A DNA stretch of 64,000 nt from Pelodera strongyloides (Eukaryota; Nematoda; Chromadorea; Rhabditida; Rhabditidae), in NCBI GenBank assembly GCA_036852015.1, contig JAANDG010000225.1, positions 124,001 through 188,000 on the forward strand, read 5' to 3'. The translations under genes and the position numbers were made by a program. Shown in pieces: positions 9,439 to 19,910 of the stretch. Position 1 is the first letter of the stretch, and the number at the start of each line of letters is the position of its first letter. The notes beneath the pieces are model-generated. The model saw only the letters and a program-made list of their open reading frames with translations, ran no database searches and was not told where the DNA came from.

Positions 9439-11165
9439 CTCGTATTTGCAAAGCTGGAAGCCTCATCGGAAAATTCATCAACAAATGCGCAAAAAACAAT
9501 GCCGCATTGAGGGATAAGCTGCAGACATCCATAACGGAGCTGACGAAGCTCACAGATCAACTCGAAAATTCCGTGAAGGATATGGAGCAGGGACATAACA
9601 TCATCATTCGTCTACACCAAGCTGAAACCTTCGGACATCTGTCGGAAAAGACCATGTTCCAGTCACTCAAGGCCTCAAGAGACAACCACGGGGTTCTTCG
9701 ATGTCATGGAAGACTTGGAAATTCGCGTCTTCCGCTAGAAGCTCAGCAACCGGTCCTGATCCAAGGAAAGCACCCGCTTGCGAAGATGATTGTTGAACAC
9801 TACCATGAGAAATCGATGCATGCCGGAGAGAACCAAACCTTGGCAGCCCTTCGATCGAAATACTGGATCACGCAACCTCGAGGATGCGTACGGAAGGTTC
9901 TCCGGGACTGTCGCCCTTGCCGCACAATCAACCAGAGACCATATGGGTACCCCAACCCACCGGATCTCCCTTCCAGGAGAGTGAATTGCACACGGCCATT
10001 CGAACATGTCGGACTGGACTATCTTGGACCGTTCCAGACCAGAGAGTCGTCAAGAGATGATCCTACGAAGAGATGGATATTGCTGATCACCTGCCTGACT
10101 ACGAGAGCAATCTACCTTGATGTCGTCAGTGAAATGACCACATCCGCATTCCTACAGGCCCTTCGACGATTCTTCGCAGACCATGGAATACCGAAGTCGA
10201 TTACGAACGACAACGCGCCTACATTCGTTCTGGGAGACCGAATTCTTAACCAAGTCTTGTCAACGACAGGGAATTCGGTGAATCAGATCCAGAGGGAGAT
10301 GGTCGACAACGGAATCGAGTGGCACTTCATTTCGGCATATTCACCATGGCAAGGAGGCTGCTACGAACGACTCTGTGGATCCGTGAAGAGAGCTCTCCAC
10401 AAGCAATTCCGGAAAAGCCGTCCTACCGTCGAAGACCTTCGAACTGTTCTCAAGGAAGTCGCAGCAGCAATTAATCAGAGACCTTTGACGTACACGAATA
10501 CCGCAGACGATTGGGAAATCGTTTGCCCATCCAACTTCCTCGCAAAGGGAGTTCGAGTTCTGATTCCTGATGTTCTTCTACCAGAGGATGAGGACTATCT
10601 GCCATCTTCAGAAGCGGTCACGATGAAAACCCGCAATGACGTTCTCCGCGCCCTTGCAGCTAGTCAGGAACACACCCAGCATGTTTGGGACCATTTCCAG
10701 GAAAATTACCTCAAGGGGCTCCACGAGATCAACAGGAACAAAATGAAGTTCCAGTGTACACCATTACCTCCGTCAAAGGGAGACATCGTTCTTATCAAGG
10801 ACCTGATCAAACCCCGCTACGATTGGCCACTGGCGAAAATTGTGGAAGTATGTCCGGGATCTGACGGGTACGTTAGGAATGTTCGACTTCGCACTTCAAA
10901 TGGAAATGAAGTCACCCGCGCTGTTTCACTTCTCATTCCCATGGAGATGTCAGAAAGTGATGCTGGACATATGGATCAAGAGAAAGAAGAAGACAACCCT
11001 CAACCAAGACGACAACCGCTGAGATCTTGTCGCCTTCCCCGCGGACAGGATTATCGAGAAGATGATACGGACGACGAAAGCGAGCATCTTGTCAACAATG
11101 TGGTCGCCAATGCAGACCTACAGATCAATCAATTCACGGCAGAACCAAAACTGCACCAATTATAA
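9288..11165 (+). CDS. Integrase part of pol, BEL/Pao element (-1 frame)
   Basis: This frame is open from 9,288, overlaps the upstream frame by about 150 bp, and has no early ATG in good context. From about 9,400 it reads like the normal RNase H-integrase linker (RLTRICKAG, then KFINKCAKN). The zinc-binding HHCC region is at about 9,795-9,920 (HYHEKSMHAG ... CRPC). The DDE catalytic residues lie in GLDYLGPF (near 10,018), TNDNAPTF (near 10,208) and GCYERL (near 10,365). A C-terminal DUF5641-type domain follows (KGDIVLIKD near 10,780), then an acidic, charged tail. I see no canonical X-XXY-YYZ slippery heptamer in the overlap. Either an unusual recoding or splicing event is needed, or this copy carries a 1-nt frame error. 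Confidence 0.88.
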   Translation: MASSGRSTSISTWGQDGSSDTSSDCDPENECLNWNEGVGTPAHGQQSSRLTRICKAGSLIGKFINKCAKNNAALRDKLQTSITELTKLTDQLENSVKDMEQGHNIIIRLHQAETFGHLSEKTMFQSLKASRDNHGVLRCHGRLGNSRLPLEAQQPVLIQGKHPLAKMIVEHYHEKSMHAGENQTLAALRSKYWITQPRGCVRKVLRDCRPCRTINQRPYGYPNPPDLPSRRVNCTRPFEHVGLDYLGPFQTRESSRDDPTKRWILLITCLTTRAIYLDVVSEMTTSAFLQALRRFFADHGIPKSITNDNAPTFVLGDRILNQVLSTTGNSVNQIQREMVDNGIEWHFISAYSPWQGGCYERLCGSVKRALHKQFRKSRPTVEDLRTVLKEVAAAINQRPLTYTNTADDWEIVCPSNFLAKGVRVLIPDVLLPEDEDYLPSSEAVTMKTRNDVLRALAASQEHTQHVWDHFQENYLKGLHEINRNKMKFQCTPLPPSKGDIVLIKDLIKPRYDWPLAKIVEVCPGSDGYVRNVRLRTSNGNEVTRAVSLLIPMEMSESDAGHMDQEKEEDNPQPRRQPLRSCRLPRGQDYREDDTDDESEHLVNNVVANADLQINQFTAEPKLHQL

Positions 11166-11289
11166 TCGGACCGGACATCATTTTTACATATCTATTTGTA
11201 TTTTTTCACAATGTCTGTTTTTTTCCAGACACCATTTTTCATTTTTTTAAGTGTTGCCTTTCTTGCTTTCTCATAGCAACCAGGTCACC

Positions 11290-11625
11290 TTCCATTCGAG
11301 AGTCTCTCTCACTCAGTATATTTGTGCCACTATTCGATTTTACTTGCCAAAATTTTAGAACACGAGAGTCTCTCTCATGCAATATTTGAGTCATTGTACG
11401 ATTTACTTGCAAAATTTTTGTCAATTTCTCCGGGAGTCTCTCCCACATGTACTTCTGGAGACTCTCCAATTCGTCAGAAACCAGCAACCGTTGAGAAACT
11501 ATTGACGGAGTCTCTCCCGAATCATTTCTCGAATCTAGGGTCTCTCTAGAATCCACTTCAGCAAATACTATTCCATCGGTTTGAGTCTCTCTATACCACG
11601 GATTCGGTTAGGGTCTCTCTAATCG
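11290..11625 (+). repeat. Series of small GTCTCTC stem-loops in the element's 3' untranslated part
   Basis: Eight short palindromes share the core GTCTCTC (one has ACTCTC): about 11,298-11,310, 11,364-11,376, 11,432-11,444, 11,457-11,467, 11,506-11,519, 11,534-11,550, 11,579-11,597 and 11,608-11,622. The flanking arms differ but stay complementary, for example GGGAG/CTCCC, TCTAG/CTAGA and TTAG/CTAA. They occupy the region between the integrase stop and the polypurine tract, suggesting a structured RNA function such as packaging or export; that is inference. Confidence 0.7.
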
Positions 11626-11744
11626 ATTTAGGAATTACTTCGCGAGCACGGATTAAGAAATTCAAATTTCTTCTCGTTGATTAATTTTAATTTACTGCGA
11701 GCATTCTACCACATCTCTCTCACCCCAAAACCCCTTCTTTTCCT

Positions 11745-11754
11745 GGGTGGGGAG
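11745..11754 (+). other. Polypurine tract (plus-strand primer)
   Basis: GGGTGGGGAG abuts the 3' LTR start, the position where LTR retrotransposons carry the plus-strand primer. Confidence 0.7.
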
Positions 11755-12072
11755 TGTGCAGAACTAGTGTTCTGCACCATGAAATTACCTTATACCATTA
11801 CCATTTGTATCATTATACATACCATTAAATATACTATATTTAGTTACTATAATGTTATATAACCTTTGTCATGGACATCACTGCTAATTTCAATGATATA
11901 TTTCATTCCAATTTAGAATGTTATGTTATTATTCGCCGATTACGTCACATGTCAACATTAACAGCTGATATTAAGCTCCGCCCATTTATGAACGCTTTAA
12001 AAGGCAACTGAAATATGTAATGGTATCCCGACCAATAAAGTATTAGAAGGAAAGGTTTACTGTGTCTTTACA
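11755..12072 (+). repeat. 3' LTR of the BEL/Pao element
   Basis: Same 318-bp length and, by eye, same sequence as the 5' LTR. A purine-rich tract GGGTGGGGAG at 11,745-11,754 abuts it. Confidence 0.93.
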
Positions 12073-12077
12073 GGTAT
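12073..12077. other. Target-site duplication, right copy (GGTAT)
   Basis: Matches the 5 bp before the 5' LTR exactly. Confidence 0.9.
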
Positions 12078-12499
12078 TGTGGCAAAATCGTGTAGTCTTC
12101 CTGTTGTAGTTCTCAATTAAACTGTGCTCTCGTCAGTCCTCTTGAAACATTGTCCTCTGTTTTTTTAGTCTGATTGTTCACATTTGTGATTCAGTACGCC
12201 TTACGGGAGAGCCAGAAACAAAAAATGTCAAATTGTTGGCCCACCCGTTTCCAGGCCCAATTCTTCTCACCGAAACACAGTCAATTTCATTTTACACAAA
12301 ACGAAACACGTAAGCATTTCTACGTTCAGTATACAACAAGCGTAGAACACAAATAATATTATATATGCTATCTACTATTACTATTTAAACTTGAGCTCGA
12401 TGTATATCACATTACATTACCCCAGTTTCGATAAAGCTCAAGTTAATATAAACGACGGAAAGTCTCAGTAATTGACAATATTGAATATTTTTAGTTTGG
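12078..12499. other. Gene-free interval
   Basis: Flank of the retrotransposon. AT-rich, no supported gene. Confidence 0.4.
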
Positions 12500-13060
12500 T
12501 GTTATGGTGTTAGAATAGACACCATTCACTTTTTCAATCCATAGGACAGCTGTCCAGGGTAGAAATACGAGCGACGTTGAGTATACTGTGGTCAATCCTC
12601 AGAAACATTGTTTTTGTAAGTAAAGCCTAGATTTGGTTGGTTGGTTCAACATAAAAAAAAGTTGGTGCTCACATTAATTACCGTACTGTGGAGGCTTAAA
12701 GTGTATTTTTCGAGACAACAGAGTGAGTTTGCGCGGACCATGAGCACAGTATATTGCCAGATGTTGGCATGTGCGTGAATTATGCTGCTGTGAAAATATT
12801 GGAGTCTCGGTGGACAAGCCTTACTGTGCAACTGAGCGGTTCAGATAAAATAAAAATAAAACATAATAAAAGATAAAGAAAACTTACGTATACCTAGCAG
12901 CGACACACCACATATTATTAGGAGAATCGCAAGCGCTAAGGCTTTGTGCATTCTAATAGAAGGGCGAATTAGTGATGATTTCCGGTTGATTTCTCCTGTC
13001 CATCGAGAATAAACAATTTCACGAAAAAAGTTGCACAACTAAATGTTGAAAATACAACTT
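12500..13060 (-). pseudogene. Decayed secreted-peptide gene, inverted copy 1
   Basis: On the minus strand an exon starts at about 12,952 with MHKALALAILLIICGVSLL, a clear signal peptide, followed by a GTAAG donor near 12,888. Downstream sequence matches copy 2 at 16,213-18,030 in the opposite orientation. Relative to copy 2, the exon near 12,530-12,640 (ending YPGQLSYGLKK then TGA) has a 1-nt length difference, and a TGT codon is changed to TGA. This copy lacks the 1.14-kb insertion of copy 2 and so shows its empty target site. The protein family is not recognised. Confidence 0.55.
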
Positions 13061-13325
13061 CGTTACATAAATTATTATGAGTTAGGCCATGCCGATACGT
13101 CACTCGAGTGTTTTCAACTAGATAAGCAGAAAACGGACTATATTGGCTTTCGGGTGAGCTCCACCAAGCGAATGACTAGTTAGCGGTTGTAAAACAACGT
13201 TTATTTGGTACGCACTGCGTCGTACTTCTCCCAGTTTTAGCTATTTTTGTAATCCATGTGAACGTGCTCAACTAATGCTTTCATTCAATATAATGTATGT
13301 TGCACAAATTAGAAAATTTTATAGA

Positions 13326-13328
<3 letters not shown>

Positions 13329-13410
<82 letters not shown>
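13329..13410. repeat. (TA)n microsatellite
   Basis: An uninterrupted run of about 41 TA units. Confidence 0.95.
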
Positions 13411-13414
<4 letters not shown>

Positions 13415-14460
13415 AATTTTATAGACGTAAACTCGACCGTGTGGAAAAGAATCGGTTTTGTTTTTAGTTCCCACGCAATTAACACTTACACAAAAGGTCA
13501 CACAGTTGGTACAGTCATCATTTATTCATTTATTCATAGCACAACCGCACATCGAGTCTATTGCTTATTGTGTAATTGTGCACAAAAAGTGCAAATTGAA
13601 GATGATTAATCCGCGAAACGTCTTGTTTGGTTCTAAAAGTCATACTCTCGGATAGATCCATAGCAATGGCAAATCTTTACTTACCCATTTACATGCAAAT
13701 CTATTGTTTGTTCTGTATGGCGTATCTCATCGATAGTAGAAAAAGCATAAACACAACATTGATCATGCATACACCTATGTATACAGTCGCATACAGTCGA
13801 AATGATACATATGTTTTTTCCATTTCAAAGGTCTGAAAATAGCCATGTTTGTTTAGACAAGTAAGATGAACTTGAGCACGAGCATGCATATAAATAAACA
13901 TACAAAAATGACTGGACACCTGCGAAACCCGATAACTTTCATGCTCAAACTTCCCTTTTTAGACTCTTGAGTGTTGCGCAGAATCTCTTCAGCTGCATAA
14001 GACGTTATTTCCAACTTGATTTATATGATGTTTCAATTTTTAAATTAATACCCCTAACTGATATTTTTAATTTAAAAATCAATTGGAAGATTCAGATCAA
14101 ATCTATATCTTAACTAGGTTATTAGCTTCTAGACCACCCATTCTGCATTACAATACAAAACTTTCTTCGAACATCGAACGTGTTCATCTTTCAATTAGAA
14201 ACAGATGACAACATTATCGCAAGACACATACTTCGTTCGTCAACTAAATCAATCGCACCGCACGATTATTTATTCGAAACGCTCACTGGCGCACCCATTC
14301 ACGAACTTATCTTTCACATATTTACATTACTTACTAAACATGCAGCTCCAAAATGTGGCTTACGGTTTGCGGTGAATTTGACATGCGTGATTAATTCAGC
14401 GTTAGGCTAGTTTTCATGATTTATGTTTTAATGCCATTATCTAAGTTGGATGTGTAATAC
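13411..14460. other. Gene-free interval
   Basis: No exon series or RNA gene seen; short open frames only. Confidence 0.4.
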
Positions 14461-14595
14461 AGTAAATAAGCTATTTTAGTTGGAGTTTATTGCTTTGGAT
14501 ACAATGCTGATTATTCATGCACATAGCGAATGCTAGCTCTAGCCCAGACCAAATGATTCAGTACAATACACTGTGCGTAAAATAGCTTATTTACT
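14461..14595. mobile_element. Mini TIR element (MITE-like), 135 bp
   Basis: Exact 18-bp inverted ends AGTAAATAAGCTATTTTA (14,461-14,478 and 14,578-14,595) bound a non-coding core. I did not identify a target duplication. Confidence 0.55.
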
Positions 14596-15053
14596 CACAG
14601 AGCTGATTGACATTTCCCACCCATGCTTTGCGGTATCCAATGTTGAAGCAATCATTCAAATAATGTACGGGCGGTCTGGCAGAAATTTGCATAACACAAT
14701 GCGCTCAATTCAAACAAGCGGCTAACTTTTTTTCTGGATTTTCACCTGAGTTGAATAGTGGGCATGGATATTTAAGCTAACAATAATGTGTATATATTAT
14801 AGCTGACTATGGTTTATTTTTTGAGTCTATGCTTCGCATTCGTACTGCGCTTTCTGCCTTCCTTTTCCAATCACATAAAAAAATATCCCCGTATTCCATA
14901 TCCTACGATTGAATTACCCACAGCATTAATAGCCATATGAGGCCGTGTTTTTTTGGCCATTAAATGTGGTACTATGTGTAAATTGTAAGACATTCTCTAT
15001 GTTTTAGTATCAATATGAGTATCAAAAAGTACTAGTTATGAAAAACAAGTAAG

Positions 15054-15257
15054 CTAAACTTCCTCCCTTTCTTCTTCCAGTTTATTGGGGGAAATGTATG
15101 TGGCTCCATCCAAGAGATCCAATATCCGCAAGCTTTTAGGACGTCGTCTCTCATTTAGTACGATGTGCCAAACTTTAGTCAATGCATTCACGCCCCAATA
15201 CGCCCAAATATCTCCCTTTACTAGTAATTCCACAGAGGCACTCTGGATATTTGTCAT
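15054..15257 (-). CDS. Unrecognised 67-residue open frame
   Basis: A clean ATG-to-stop frame (starts MTNIQSASVELL, ends LEEEREEV) with less biased composition than the surrounding AT-rich DNA. The same stretch is also open on the plus strand behind a CTTCTTCCAG acceptor, so the strand is uncertain. I do not recognise the product. It may be a single exon or a transposon remnant. Confidence 0.22.
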   Translation of the reverse strand: MTNIQSASVELLVKGDIWAYWGVNALTKVWHIVLNERRRPKSLRILDLLDGATYISPNKLEEEREEV

Positions 15258-16212
15258 ACGTTTTTGTCTCTGGCATATAGTACAACAAAGCGTCTGGTAA
15301 CAATAAGATCGCGCTGCGGTTTTTTTTTCACAAATTGCACAATTGGTACAGGTTTCACGGGCGCACGCAAAAACACCAACAAGAAAAGATCATAAAAAGA
15401 TAGCGTGCATGACTTTCACTACTCCGGCCAACCGTTATTTATATAGTGAATACATAAATTAGGTTTATTCATTTAGGAGCGCCGTAAATATTAACAATTA
15501 ACGTCAATTTGGAAACAGCAGTATGCACGGATTCCATGGTTCTTTTTCAGCATTATATAAGTATAATAATAATTATCGAAGGAGTGTATTTTGTGAATTT
15601 TCCTGTACTATAAATAACTTAGCGCTGCCGTATAAATGGACATAAAATCTCCGGAAATTCGTAGTTTTAGTATTTTTCTTCCAGATAGAACATGCTAAAT
15701 GAAGAAGGGTCGAGTTATAAAAGGATGATAATTGTCCTCCAAAAATATCTCCATTATGCTCTAGGATGTCCCCTAATTAACATGGCTGTCCTTACTGTGT
15801 GCCTTTAGTATGTAGATCCCTCTCGCCCCGCCCTCGCACCCTTCCCTCGCAATGTAGCCAGCCATCACTAATAGAATGCACCGCACCAATTCTTTATTTC
15901 ATGTAATTTCGTTTTGATATTAGACTTCTTGTTCTTTGTGACCTGAACTGTGAATTCGAGTGACCAGTTCTGCCAAAAAATTTCGGAAATTTCAGAAGAA
16001 AGAAATTCTGCCCTGAGGCTTTGTCACTGAATTTGCTCTGCGTGGCTGTCGGAATTCTTTATATCCTGGCTGTGAGATGCTAGGTCATTTAGTGAGTATC
16101 TGCCATTTATTTCTCGTCAGGAAATAGAATAGCAGTATTAATTAACTTTCACGTTCTCTAGCTAGCGTTCACAACCAATCCCGAACGATCCCTCATTGTC
16201 TACCAGAATTCA
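15258..16212. other. Gene-free interval
   Basis: No supported gene; spacer between the inverted arms. Confidence 0.35.
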
Positions 16213-16843
16213 GAGCTGTGCAACTTTTTTCGGGCAATTGTTTATTCTCAATGGTAATTTCACTATTTCAATATTTTAGTTGGACAGGAGAAATCCACGG
16301 GAATCATCACTATTTCGCCCTTTTATTAAAATGCACAAAGCCTTTGCGCTTGCGATTCTCCTGATAATATGTGGCGTGTCGCCGCTAGATATACGTAAGT
16401 TTTCTTTATTTCTATTTTATTTTCTGCTTAAGTTTTCTGAACCGCTCAGTTGCACAGTAAGTACAAAGAGTCTCCATTCTTTTCACAGCAACATAATTCA
16501 CACACATGCCAACATCTGGCAATATACTGTGCTCATGGTCCGCGCAAACTCACTCTATTGTCTCGAAAAATAAGTGCACTTCAAGCCTCCACCGTACGGT
16601 AATTAATGTGAGCACCATCTTGCTTTATATGAGTGTTTTTTCTGCTTTCTTGATCTGCAAAAAGCATATGTCACCTCTAGACAAGCATTTTGTGTGATGT
16701 GTGTTTTTTTTCTATTCCAAAATAGTTGGTTGTCGTGTTGAACTTACATCCAGATCTGAGCTTTACTTTTGAAAACAATGTTTCCGAGGATTGTCTAAAG
16801 TATACTCAACATCGCTCGTATTTCTACCCTGGACAGCTGTCCT

Positions 16844-17986
16844 CTGAGGCCGTATTCACCACTACATTTACCCGGGTAAAATCGTTTCCCGGGAAAGTAT
16901 TTTACCCAAAATGACCATTTTTACCTTTTCCCGGAATTCACCACTTTTTCCCTTTTCCCAAAAAGCGAGCTGGGAAACGGAAAATTTTACCCGAGCTTGG
17001 CACGGGTAAACCAGAAATTACCCAATTGTTGTCTTATATGTTTCGTCGAAAAAATGTATTTAAACATTATTTCTGTGTTTTATTTGAATGTTTGACAATA
17101 ATTACTATCTATTTCTTTACTTAGCACAAAAAAATTAAGATATTTACGTTAGTTTTTTTTTATGTTCTCTTTCATTATAACGATGAGACGATGAGCAAAG
17201 ATTGTAAGGGATATCTACTAATTAATACTTATTAGAAGGCAAATAATGCGACTTGAGCATTCGACAGACTTTCTAAAAGCTTGTCGTACTATGAAAATGC
17301 ACGCGTCCGGCATATATTCTACCCTAAATAAATGGTCTGACAATGAGTGTGCTATGGATGGAGTCAATTTACCTTTTTCTCAAATCATAGCGAAGGAAGA
17401 TATAGCTTAGAAAGTCTTGTATAAAGAATATAATAGATGCCCCCCATCTCCATAAAAAGGTTTTGTGGCGATTACTATTACCAAAGGCAACATAATCCGT
17501 TGTGGTCTAGTGGTTAGGATTTGTGGCTCTCACACACAATGCCGGGGTTCGATTCCCCGCAACGGAAGTCTGATTTTGCCCCTTATCTTACCGGGAGAAT
17601 GTCTTTACAACCTATCTGTATAACCTTATTAGCAATTTTTCGTTGGGTATTGTCCTTAAATGTTATCTAACGGAAATTGTGTTGATCCGAACTCTAACTG
17701 TATATTAATAATTATTGAGGGTGCTTAGATTAAGTAACGAAAATATACAAAATTATTATTACAATGAAAATGAAGCATAAACATATCAATTAATCATATT
17801 TTCGTTGAATTTCCCCTTGGGTAAAATTCCCCGTTTCCCAAATTGAGCGTGAATTCGAGAAGGGATAAAAACTTTTCCGGAAAGGGCAAAAATATTTCCC
17901 GGGAAGGATTTTCGTTTGGAAATTTTTCCTGGGTAATTCTTTTTCCCGGGGAATTTTTTCCGTAAGAATGGTGAATACAGCCTCAG
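16844..17986. mobile_element. 1.14-kb TIR element carrying a tRNA gene
   Basis: The ends read CTGAGGCCGTATTCACCA and, inverted, CTGAGGCTGTATTCACCA. For about 150 bp inward both ends stay loosely complementary and are rich in CCCGGG and TTTACCC motifs. Copy 1 of the flanking duplication (around 12,540) lacks the insert, which fixes the boundaries independently. No transposase frame was seen, so the element is non-autonomous. No clear target duplication was found. Its cargo is the tRNA-Glu at 17,496. Confidence 0.65.
17496..17567 (+). tRNA. tRNA-Glu (CTC anticodon)
   Basis: 72 nt. The acceptor stem TCCGTTG pairs with CAACGGA and is followed by discriminator A. The D arm is GGTCTAGTGGTTAGGAT. 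The anticodon loop CTCTCAC gives anticodon CTC. The T arm CGGGG/CCCCG encloses TTCGATT. One position of the anticodon stem (31-39, G opposite A) is mismatched, so the gene may be a slightly degraded or element-borne copy. Confidence 0.85.
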
Positions 17987-18030
17987 GATCTAAAAAGGTG
18001 AATGGTGTCAATTCTAACACCAATTCCAAC

Positions 18031-19910
18031 AACAACAACTGCTTCTCACTCAACCACATTCTGCGCATACGGGATTACATTGTGATGCAGCGTAAAACAG
18101 GAAAATAATCCAATTAATTGTAATGTTATCGTTAGTTTTTCGCTCCCTAGACCCGCAGCAGTTGCTATGGTATATTTGGTGTGAAGTTTACTCACAATTT
18201 GTAATGATTGATTGCTAGCGGAAGCCTTTGTGAGAGTGAGGGCAGCCGTGCAACACCAGGGCACTATTTTCTAACTCAGAGATAATTTATGACTAGTCGG
18301 CAGCTTCCGCTTAAAATAACAGACACGCAGGCCTCGAAGCAACCACTAGCATAGCTGCACATAGACCAAAAACGAGGCCGCAAAGGGTGTTTTAGATGAT
18401 GCTAAATTAGCCTACAGTAATTATAGTTCACCACCATGGATGGTTATGGGGTGGATAATGCAGTAATTAGTGAGTTGGCTTGCGGCCTGACCTCTGGGTG
18501 TGAAAGGGATCTAAACGCTATCCAAGAGGGATCACCTTTGAAGAATAATTGTATTATTTTAGTCCTCACCCTGCTCGCATTTTATGTATGGCTCTCAAAT
18601 CAATGCTAAAGTGTTTTCCTCTAGTCCATGTTCTAATTGCGAATCCGTTATTCCCTTTTGCCTCGCTTTTTATGCAAATGACCTTTCATGGGTTTTCGGT
18701 GCGACAGCCTCGTTAACAGAATTCGCATTCCGACAAAGGACTCAACTTTCAACTAATTTGAAATTGAGAAAATCCTCTCATTTGTCACGGTGCTTAACTA
18801 CCGTCAGAGTGCACCGCTTACAAATGCAGGACTCCCTCTATTGAACTTTTGAATCATCATAGTGTATTTTCGTAAGAGAATCATGGGAAGAAGATATCCT
18901 TATTGCAATGCATCATGAAAAGCTCTACGAAACGTATTCATAGAGATCTTACAAAGTTAAAATTTTTGCAGTTAATCAAATTACAAAACCTGACAAAATC
19001 GTCAAAGATATCCCAACAACCATTGCTGGGAATAACCGTACCTTGTTGTCTGAATTATTTTTACTTGCTCGATACATTCAAATTATTCTGTTGTGTTTTC
19101 AAGTATTCTAAGAAGTTAGTACGTCGTTTGTCCCATATGGATCGTTAACAAGACTAACGAGCCTCCGTTTAACGACATTAACGACAGTGAGTTGCGAGCG
19201 GACGATTCATGTGCTAATGCCTATTGGAAAGTGATGAGAGTCTTGATTCCCGAGATTCAGACATAACAAAAGGGAGGATTCGGGAACAAAACACACAATA
19301 TACAAAAAAAGAGAAAGTTTTCATAGAACTTAGTGCAGCGGCATGTCCGTAAAGGGATCATGGGCATTTATTTACAGCAGCTGCTCCCTATCTCATACAA
19401 CATATGGCAATATACCGGCTGCGGCCCTGCCCTTTTATGTACAGCCACTTGTTTGGTCATTCCTACTAATCGATCAAGTTACAGTAAATGATGAACAATG
19501 TTTGTATATTTAAGCGCCCACAGTCACTGAACCATCAATTACATATGTGCGTTGGGTTACTCTGGGGGTCGGGTCCTTAACCTCTTCATAATTATATGCT
19601 ATGTAAATAGTAATTTTTGTTTAAACTATAAGCTTTTATAAGGTATGAAATACGAATACGTGTTCACTCGCATACAAATAGATAAAGAAATAATCGCATA
19701 CTGCGTTAGCCACACATGAAATCACACAGGTGCGCGGTCTTGATACATTGACTCTTTAGAGGGACGGCAACTTTCCCTGTCGACAAAACAGTCAAGCCAA
19801 TTGTCTGGTCGTTTAAAGCGAACAGCCTGGACGGATATTCACATTACATCCAAACACTATTTGTGCTCCCAATACCTTATGATACTTTATGATGTGATAC
19901 TACATTACAG
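18031..19910. other. Interval before the receptor-kinase gene
   Basis: No supported gene. The signal-peptide exon of the downstream receptor kinase may lie here or further upstream, but I could not find it. Confidence 0.35.

Larger units (their letters stand above)
3884..12072 (+). mobile_element. Complete BEL/Pao LTR retrotransposon, about 8.2 kb
   Basis: Two 318-bp LTRs that begin TGTG and end CA bound the element. A 5-bp target duplication GGTAT lies at 3,879-3,883 and 12,073-12,077. A TGG-starting primer-binding site follows the 5' LTR, and a purine tract precedes the 3' LTR. Order inside: 1-kb leader with two tandem arrays, Gag with zinc knuckles, DTG protease, reverse transcriptase, RNase H, integrase, and a 0.6-kb 3' untranslated part with repeated small stem-loops. 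This order (integrase last, DUF1759/DUF1758-type Gag and protease) and the YVDN polymerase motif place it in BEL/Pao rather than Ty3 or Ty1. By eye the LTRs show no difference, so insertion looks recent. There is no env-like frame. Confidence 0.93.
16213..18030 (+). pseudogene. Decayed secreted-peptide gene, copy 2, interrupted by a TIR element
   Basis: An exon starts at about 16,331 with MHKAFALAILLIICGVSPL (signal peptide) and ends at a GTAAG donor near 16,395. Upstream, a 26-bp GT...AG segment splits the 5' part here but is absent from copy 1. Near 16,726-16,843 the sequence matches the distal part of copy 1 up to YFYPGQLS. There the reading is broken by the insertion 16,844-17,986 and resumes at 17,987. 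The two copies lie head to head, about 3.1 kb apart. Function unknown. Confidence 0.5.

Noticed and set aside
18584..18844. 86-residue plus-strand frame as a possible 5' exon of the receptor kinase
   Set aside because: No signal peptide, no suitable donor phase for the exon at 19,911, and no discoidin similarity.
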